From JAFGHJ01 sp964525555 (GTDB taxonomy: Bacteria > Hydrothermota > UBA3072): a stretch of 45,360 nucleotides of DNA. Both the position numbers and the translations under genes were made by a program. Numbering within the stretch: position 1 is the first letter of the stretch; every line of letters starts with the position of its first letter. The stretch lies in contig CAZGHN010000016.1 of assembly GCA_964525555.1 (NCBI GenBank), positions 1 to 45,360 of the forward strand. The letters are read 5' to 3'. The notes under the pieces are model-generated. The model did not search any database and had not been told where the DNA came from. It saw nothing but the letters and a program-made list of their open reading frames with translations. Shown here piece by piece: positions 40,966 to 45,360 of the stretch.

Positions 40966-41723
40966 AGGAACTCTTTTTTCGAATACAAAAAGGACGAAAA
41001 AATTATCAAAATCAAAGAATATAAAAGAGAATATGAAAAAGCTAAAAGATAAGAATAAATCGTAATGGGTAAATGATAAATAACTGTTGCTTTTATATTA
41101 AACACAGAAAAATTTGGTAAAACATAATATAAGAAATTCAGTAATCCCGATAGAGTCGGAATATTAATTATAAGATCTTTAAGGTAAAAGGTTAAGTGAG
41201 CTATAAAGAAAAGAAGCAAAGCGACAACTCCTGAAGTCAAGGGAGTCATAAAACATGAAAGAAATATAGCAAGAGCATCAAGCAGCAAAAACTCTAAAAG
41301 GAAGAAATAAAGTACATTGAGTAAATATATATCTACTGTTTTTAAATAAAATTTTGAAAATACTAAAAAGATGACAATCAATAAAACCTGGACAACTATA
41401 ATGAGATAATATAATCCTAAAAACTTTCCCGCTACAAATTCGAGAGTACTTACCGGTTTAGACATTACAGAAAATATGGTTTTTCTCTCAATTTCCTGGT
41501 GGAATATTCTTGTGCCGATAAAAACGATTATTAAAACTCCAAATATTTCCACCAAGCTTATACCGAAATCATTTATTACCTTTGACTCTTCGCCTATTGA
41601 AATAGGTACAAAGATTTTGGATGCAGCTATCAACAAAAACCCAATTGTTATTATTGATATAAGAACTTTGTCTCTTATCGCTTCTTTAAAAGTGTTCTCC
41701 GCTATTACTAAAATTTTACGCAT
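40962..41723 (-). CDS. ABC-2-type transporter permease
   Basis: A 253-residue integral membrane protein with about six hydrophobic segments. The opening KILVIAENTFKEAIRDKVL and the following IFHQEIERKTIFSVMSKPVST are typical of ABC-2 / NosY-like permeases, in which the EIERKT loop couples to the ATPase. It overlaps the ATPase gene by 8 bp. The substrate is unknown. The combination with a single ATPase and no binding protein indicates export. Confidence 0.87.
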   Translation of the reverse strand: MRKILVIAENTFKEAIRDKVLISIITIGFLLIAASKIFVPISIGEESKVINDFGISLVEIFGVLIIVFIGTRIFHQEIERKTIFSVMSKPVSTLEFVAGKFLGLYYLIIVVQVLLIVIFLVFSKFYLKTVDIYLLNVLYFFLLEFLLLDALAIFLSCFMTPLTSGVVALLLFFIAHLTFYLKDLIINIPTLSGLLNFLYYVLPNFSVFNIKATVIYHLPITIYSYLLAFSYSLLYSLILIIFSSFLYSKKEFL

Positions 41724-42618
41724 TTATCGCCTTTATAAAATGCTCTTCAAGAGTACTTTTAATCGGAATAATCGAAATTATTTTACCTTTCTTTTTGATT
41801 ATTTCTTCAACTACCTTCTCTTTTGTTTTTTCGCTTTTAATCCGCAACAAAGCAACATCCCCCTCAATCCTTAATTCACCGTATTTTCTAAAAATCTCTA
41901 CCTCATCAATACCTTCAAATTCAATTTCTACATATCTTACATCTCTCTCTAAAATATCACTTATAGAACCAATTTGCTTCATCCTACCATCCGTTATTAT
42001 ACCAACCCTACTGCACATTGCTTCTACATCTGATAAAATATGAGATGAGAAAAGAACGGTCTTACCTTCTTTATTGATTTGAACAATCAAATCTTTGATC
42101 TCTCTTCTTCCCAAAGGGTCCAGTCCCGAAAGGGGTTCATCTAAAATAACAAAATCAGGATTACCTATAAACGATTGAACAAATCCTATTCTTTGTATCA
42201 TACCCTTTGAATATGTACCAATTCTTTTATTGATGCTTTTCTCTAATCCAACCATGTTTAAATTACGTTCTATTTCTTTTCCGGAAAGAACTACATCATA
42301 TAGCTTTGCATAAAACATGAGCAATTCACGACCTGTTAGGTGCGGATAGAAAGAAGGATTTTCAGGTAAAAAACCAAGCCTTTTTCTTGCTTTCAAAATA
42401 TCCATCTCTCCAAACAATTTCACTTCACCTGAAGTTGGATGGAGTAATCCGGTTATTATTTTAAGTGTGGTCGTTTTACCGGCTCCATTAGGTCCAAGCA
42501 ATCCGTAAATTTCCCCCTTTTCGATCTCCATATCGAGTCCGTTTACGCCTATAGATTTTTTCATCAGAAAGGGAGAACGATATATCTTGACAAGAGACTT
42601 AATATCTAATATATTCAT
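41716..42618 (-). CDS. ABC transporter ATP-binding protein
   Basis: The product is 300 residues from the ATG at 42618. The longer reading frame from 42648 would overlap the upstream gene, and ATGA at 42618-42615 makes a neat coupled start. The ATPase domain has Walker A GLLGPNGAGKTTTLK, the Q-loop region GFLPENPSFYP, signature YSKGMIQR, Walker B FVILDEPLSGLDP and switch His in LFSSHIL. The C-terminal 90 residues (VRYVEIEFEGIDEVE onward) match the DUF4162-like extension of NatA/CcmA-type exporters. It pairs with the downstream permease. Confidence 0.92.
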   Translation of the reverse strand: MNILDIKSLVKIYRSPFLMKKSIGVNGLDMEIEKGEIYGLLGPNGAGKTTTLKIITGLLHPTSGEVKLFGEMDILKARKRLGFLPENPSFYPHLTGRELLMFYAKLYDVVLSGKEIERNLNMVGLEKSINKRIGTYSKGMIQRIGFVQSFIGNPDFVILDEPLSGLDPLGRREIKDLIVQINKEGKTVLFSSHILSDVEAMCSRVGIITDGRMKQIGSISDILERDVRYVEIEFEGIDEVEIFRKYGELRIEGDVALLRIKSEKTKEKVVEEIIKKKGKIISIIPIKSTLEEHFIKAINA

Positions 42619-43724
42619 GCCCAAACACCCGCAATCTTTTCGCCACATTTAGGACAACTATCTTTTTTGATATTGTTTTCAAGGATGTAATAACCTCTTC
42701 TCTTTATCAACAAACTTGAACACTTTGGACAATAAGTATTTTCACCGGCGTGTCCTAGCGGAACATTCCCAACATAAGAGTACCTGACACCTGCGTCAAG
42801 TGCAATTTCTCTAGCTTTTGTTAAAACTTCAAGTGAAGTTCGAGGTAAATTCTCAAGTTTATATGTAGGAAAAAACCTGGAGAAATGTATCGGTACATCG
42901 GGCCCCAAATTATTAAAAACCCAATTTACCATCTCCTTTATTTCTTTCTTGCCATCATTTATAGTCGGAATTACAAGATAAGTTATTTCTAACCAGACAC
43001 CTCCTTCTTTAAGTCGTTTTAAAGTATCAAGCACGGGACCGAGACCACCGGAAGATACTTTTCTGTATGCGTCTTCTTTAAAAAATTTAAGATCAACGTT
43101 TGCGCCGTCAAGAAAAGGAATCAGCTCAAGAAGTGGTTTTTTGTTTAAATATCCGTTGGAATGATATACATTCTTAATCTTTTTTTTCTTAGCAATTTTA
43201 GCTGAATCAAGCATATATTCTATAAAAACAGAAGGTTCAGTATATGTATAGGCTATTGAACTAATATTATATTGTTTTTTATAAGTAAGAACTTCCTTAA
43301 GTAAGCTTTCTGGAGGAAGTTTTCTATTCTCGGTTTCCTCCGGAGCTGCCTGGGATATGCTATAATTCTGACAATGTTTACATCGCATGTTACATCCTGC
43401 TGTAGCAATAGAATAAGCGTTAGTTCCGGGAAAAAAATGATAAAGAGGCTTCTTTTCTATAGGATCTACATGTACTGCACATGGATTGCCATAAGCCAGA
43501 GTGTAAAGTTCCCCTTCCCTATTCTCACGCACCCGGCAAAACCCTCTCTGTCCATCTGCCAGAATACACTCGTGAGGACAGTTCTGACATTGCACCGTAT
43601 TCCCTTCCTTTTTTATCCAGTACGAAGCTATTTTAGGCTCGACATAATAGCCCCTGGATGATGTTCTTGCTAAAGCAGTCAGGGGAAAAGCCATCAGGCT
43701 CTTTAGAAAATTCCTTCTGTTCAT
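42615..43724 (-). CDS. AmrS-like radical SAM protein with twin-arginine signal
   Basis: A 369-residue protein of the AmmeMemoRadiSam-system / PflA-like group. The radical SAM cluster motif is CNMRCKHC (C111, C115, C118), with YTYTEPSVFIEYMLD and YHSNGYLNKKPLLELI downstream. An N-terminal CQNCPHECILADGQRGFCRV ligand region and a C-terminal C4 zinc ribbon (CPKCSS ... CPKCGEKIAG) complete the family layout. Unusually, the N-terminus RRNFLKSLMAFPLTALA fits a Tat export signal. No AmmeMemoRadiSam partner genes are adjacent. The substrate is unknown. It heads the minus-strand operon, with no Shine-Dalgarno and a -10 box 9 nt from the ATG. Confidence 0.88.
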   Translation of the reverse strand: MNRRNFLKSLMAFPLTALARTSSRGYYVEPKIASYWIKKEGNTVQCQNCPHECILADGQRGFCRVRENREGELYTLAYGNPCAVHVDPIEKKPLYHFFPGTNAYSIATAGCNMRCKHCQNYSISQAAPEETENRKLPPESLLKEVLTYKKQYNISSIAYTYTEPSVFIEYMLDSAKIAKKKKIKNVYHSNGYLNKKPLLELIPFLDGANVDLKFFKEDAYRKVSSGGLGPVLDTLKRLKEGGVWLEITYLVIPTINDGKKEIKEMVNWVFNNLGPDVPIHFSRFFPTYKLENLPRTSLEVLTKAREIALDAGVRYSYVGNVPLGHAGENTYCPKCSSLLIKRRGYYILENNIKKDSCPKCGEKIAGVWA

Positions 43725-44345
43725 TTAATCAAATTTTAATATACTTTTTTTTATTGTCAAGCACACCACCTATCCCAACTGTGCCACTAAGACACAAAGA
43801 CACGAAGAAAAAAATAATAATTAGCCACAGATTTACACTGATTGACACTGATACCCTTCCACTCCCATATCTTTTTTTTATTAAAACAACAAAATATTGT
43901 TTTTAATCCGCTTTTTTGCGTGTTCATCCGTGGCTATTTCCTCTTTTCGTTTTTCTCTGTGTTCTCAGTGTGTTTTTTCTTAATCCTTGCTTTTTATAAT
44001 TCTTGTTTTTAATTTACATTCATAATTCAAAATTATTATCCCTCGCTTGGCCAACTACTGTCTACTAATCTTGAATAAACACTAAATCCGAAACCGTGAA
44101 CCTCTAAACATACATGTTGCCACTTATAAGATATTTCTCGACGTAAACTAAACAAAAAACAAAAACTAAAATTTATGAGTGAGAAAATATACAACCTTGC
44201 GTTTCGTTTTTATTCTATTAAATTTCATAAACTAGATATGATTAAAGATAAATTTTTGACAAATTCAAAGGGAAAATATGGGTTGAGTTCACAATCGGCA
44301 AAGCTACTACATTATATTTGACCCTGCCAGAACAACAGGTGAATT
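43725..44345. other. 621-bp spacer with several word-like repeats
   Basis: It holds the operon promoter (43733-43760) and a CACTAAGACACAAAGACACG word (43783-43806). An AGCCACAGATTTACACTGAT word (about 43823-43842) has reversed relatives at 7831-7850 and 14636-14654, and a TTCATCCGTGGCTATTTCC word lies near 43922. From 43980 to 44345 the sequence is A/T-rich without a convincing gene or hairpin; TTGACA at 44256-44261 lacks a good -10 box. Confidence 0.65.
43733..43760 (-). promoter_or_regulatory. Promoter of the radical SAM-ABC operon
   Basis: On the minus strand, TTGACA (43760-43755), 16 nt, TAAAAT (43738-43733). The predicted start, near 43726, is about 2 nt before the ATG at 43724, giving a leaderless mRNA. 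Confidence 0.6.
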
Positions 44346-45360
44346 ATGCTTAAAAGGATCTTATTTATAGTTTTATTAGTTCAGTACGTCGATGCATGCG
44401 CGAAACATCCTGTGATAAAATTCAGACATCTGACAGTTGAGGATGGTCTTTCGCAGAGCTGGATTAGATGCATATACAAAGATAGTTATGGATACATGTG
44501 GTTTGGTACAGGCAATAGCGGATTAAATAAATATGATGGCTCCAATTTTACAATCTATGAAAATAATCCTGAAAACAAAAACAGTATAAGCAACAATTCT
44601 ATAAATTTTATTTATGAAGATAAAAACCGTAACTTGTGGATTGGAACTCATGATGGTCTTAATATTTACAATCGTGAATCGGACATCATTATTCCCATTA
44701 CCACTTTAGATACCACATTCGATTACTTTTTTGTAAATGATATATTTGAACTTGATAATTGTAAGTTTATTTTAGCAGCTGTGAATAACCTAATATTATA
44801 CGATCACCTAAATGATTCATTGATAACCCTGAATAATTTAAACGAAAATTTTTCATTTAGATTTATAAAAAACGGGATAGTGCAGTATAATAATGAATTA
44901 TTAATTGGCACTAATCAAGGTCTATTTTATTTTGATACAACTGAATATAAGCTTATTCCTATTTATACAAATATTAATATACGTTCAATAATAATTGATG
45001 CTAACAACAGGATATGGTGTGGCACCAAAAGCCAAGGATTATTTTGTATAATATTCAAAGATAATGGCCTTTCAAAACCTGTAACAAAGAATTATATTCA
45101 TAAACTCCGTAATACAAATAGTATAAGTGAAAATGCAATTTCAGCACTGCGGATAGATAATAATAAAAATTTATGGATAGGTACAGAAAGTGGTGGCTTG
45201 AACATTCTTAACCTGAACGATTTAGATGAAGAAAATCTTATTTTTCAACATTACAGGCATACTGCCAATGATGTTTTTAGTATTTCAGACGATGCGATCA
45301 CTGCGATTTACACGGATAATGAAGGAACGGTGTGGACAAGTACTTATAACAGCGGTATCA
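44346..45360 (+). CDS. Two-component regulator propeller (Reg_prop) sensor, 3'-truncated by window end
   Basis: The frame is open from ATG 44346 to the window edge (338 codons). AGGTGA lies 3 nt before the start. A signal peptide (MLKRILFIVLLVQYVDACA) precedes FRHLTVEDGLSQSWIR, the classic opening of Reg_prop sensors. Propeller repeats follow: DSYGYMWFGTGNSGLNKYDG, DKNRNLWIGTHDGLNIYN, IDNNKNLWIGTESGGLNILN, DNEGTVWTSTYNSG. In known members two seven-bladed propellers lead to a membrane helix and a histidine kinase, often a hybrid; that part would lie beyond the window. The Cys near residue 18 could be a lipobox. Confidence 0.87.
   Translation, partial: MLKRILFIVLLVQYVDACAKHPVIKFRHLTVEDGLSQSWIRCIYKDSYGYMWFGTGNSGLNKYDGSNFTIYENNPENKNSISNNSINFIYEDKNRNLWIGTHDGLNIYNRESDIIIPITTLDTTFDYFFVNDIFELDNCKFILAAVNNLILYDHLNDSLITLNNLNENFSFRFIKNGIVQYNNELLIGTNQGLFYFDTTEYKLIPIYTNINIRSIIIDANNRIWCGTKSQGLFCIIFKDNGLSKPVTKNYIHKLRNTNSISENAISALRIDNNKNLWIGTESGGLNILNLNDLDEENLIFQHYRHTANDVFSISDDAITAIYTDNEGTVWTSTYNSGI

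Noticed and set aside
43658..43906. An 82-codon reading frame over the start of the radical SAM gene and the spacer
   Set aside because: It overlaps the conserved start of the minus-strand gene, runs into a dispersed repeat, and has no ribosome site.
44256..44345. Promoter for the Reg_prop gene at TTGACA 44256-44261
   Set aside because: No acceptable -10 box lies 15-19 nt downstream, so it was not listed as a feature.

Overview
The window is 45.4 kb of low-GC chromosomal DNA from a bacterium that looks like an uncultured member of the FCB superphylum. The strongest pointers are two secreted beta-propeller proteins ending in type IX-like C-terminal sorting domains and a fused SecD-SecF. Others are an AddAB-type repair nuclease, tRNA genes that mostly lack an encoded CCA, and intergenic spacers filled with recurring word-like sequences of the kind seen in candidate-phylum genomes. 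WOR-3 (Stahlbacteria) or a relative is my best guess, but no rRNA is present to fix the taxonomy. A run of 100 N at 8729-8828 shows that this is a draft scaffold.

Layout. 1-0.5 kb: the 3' end of a YVTN beta-propeller gene. 0.7-6.6 kb: addA-addB, the double-strand-break resection helicase/nuclease. 6.8-17.5 kb: an accessory region with an envelope protein on the minus strand and two paralogous modules (LVIVD propeller plus DUF2007 protein) that share upstream sequence. A methyltransferase and a GH3 glycosidase carrying a PA14 domain lie between the modules. 17.7-26.0 kb: two tRNAs, a terminator, then housekeeping genes in two close-packed runs (Zn-ribbon coiled-coil, RNase H, hypothetical, TIM-barrel; then Zn-ribbon, SecDF, cNMP-binding, PdxJ, FolC). 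26.4-31.9 kb: NYN nuclease-like, tRNA-Asn, Na/Pi cotransporter, PhoU-like, DUF3108, mannose-1-P guanylyltransferase, SPOR lipoprotein and RdgB, followed by four tRNAs. 32.1-34.2 kb: a stand-alone PTS EIIA coupled to a CBS-domain cation/H+ antiporter. 34.2-35.8 kb: a promoter, a possible 27-residue membrane peptide, a decayed galT relic and intact galK. 35.8-37.1 kb: an aminotransferase on the minus strand. 37.4-39.4 kb: groES-groEL. 39.4-43.7 kb: a minus-strand operon reading from right to left, with an AmrS-like radical SAM protein carrying a Tat signal, an ABC ATPase, an ABC permease, a TPR protein and a methyltransferase. 43.7-44.3 kb: a repeat-rich spacer. 44.3 kb to the end: the start of a Reg_prop two-component propeller gene that runs off the window.

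Most core genes are packed with 1-35 bp overlaps, so they are probably translationally coupled. Promoters close to TTGACA-N16/17-TATAAT are easy to see. Two genes (addA and the AmrS gene) have a -10 box so close to the ATG that their mRNAs would be essentially leaderless.

I did not find a complete new defence or mobile system. The observations most worth following are the galT relic overlapping galK, the duplicated LVIVD-DUF2007 module with a conserved 5' hairpin, the families of word-like intergenic repeats (one of which has become the C-terminus of FolC), the EIIA-antiporter pair, and the Tat-signal radical SAM protein. All functional statements come from reading motifs by eye; no database search was run.
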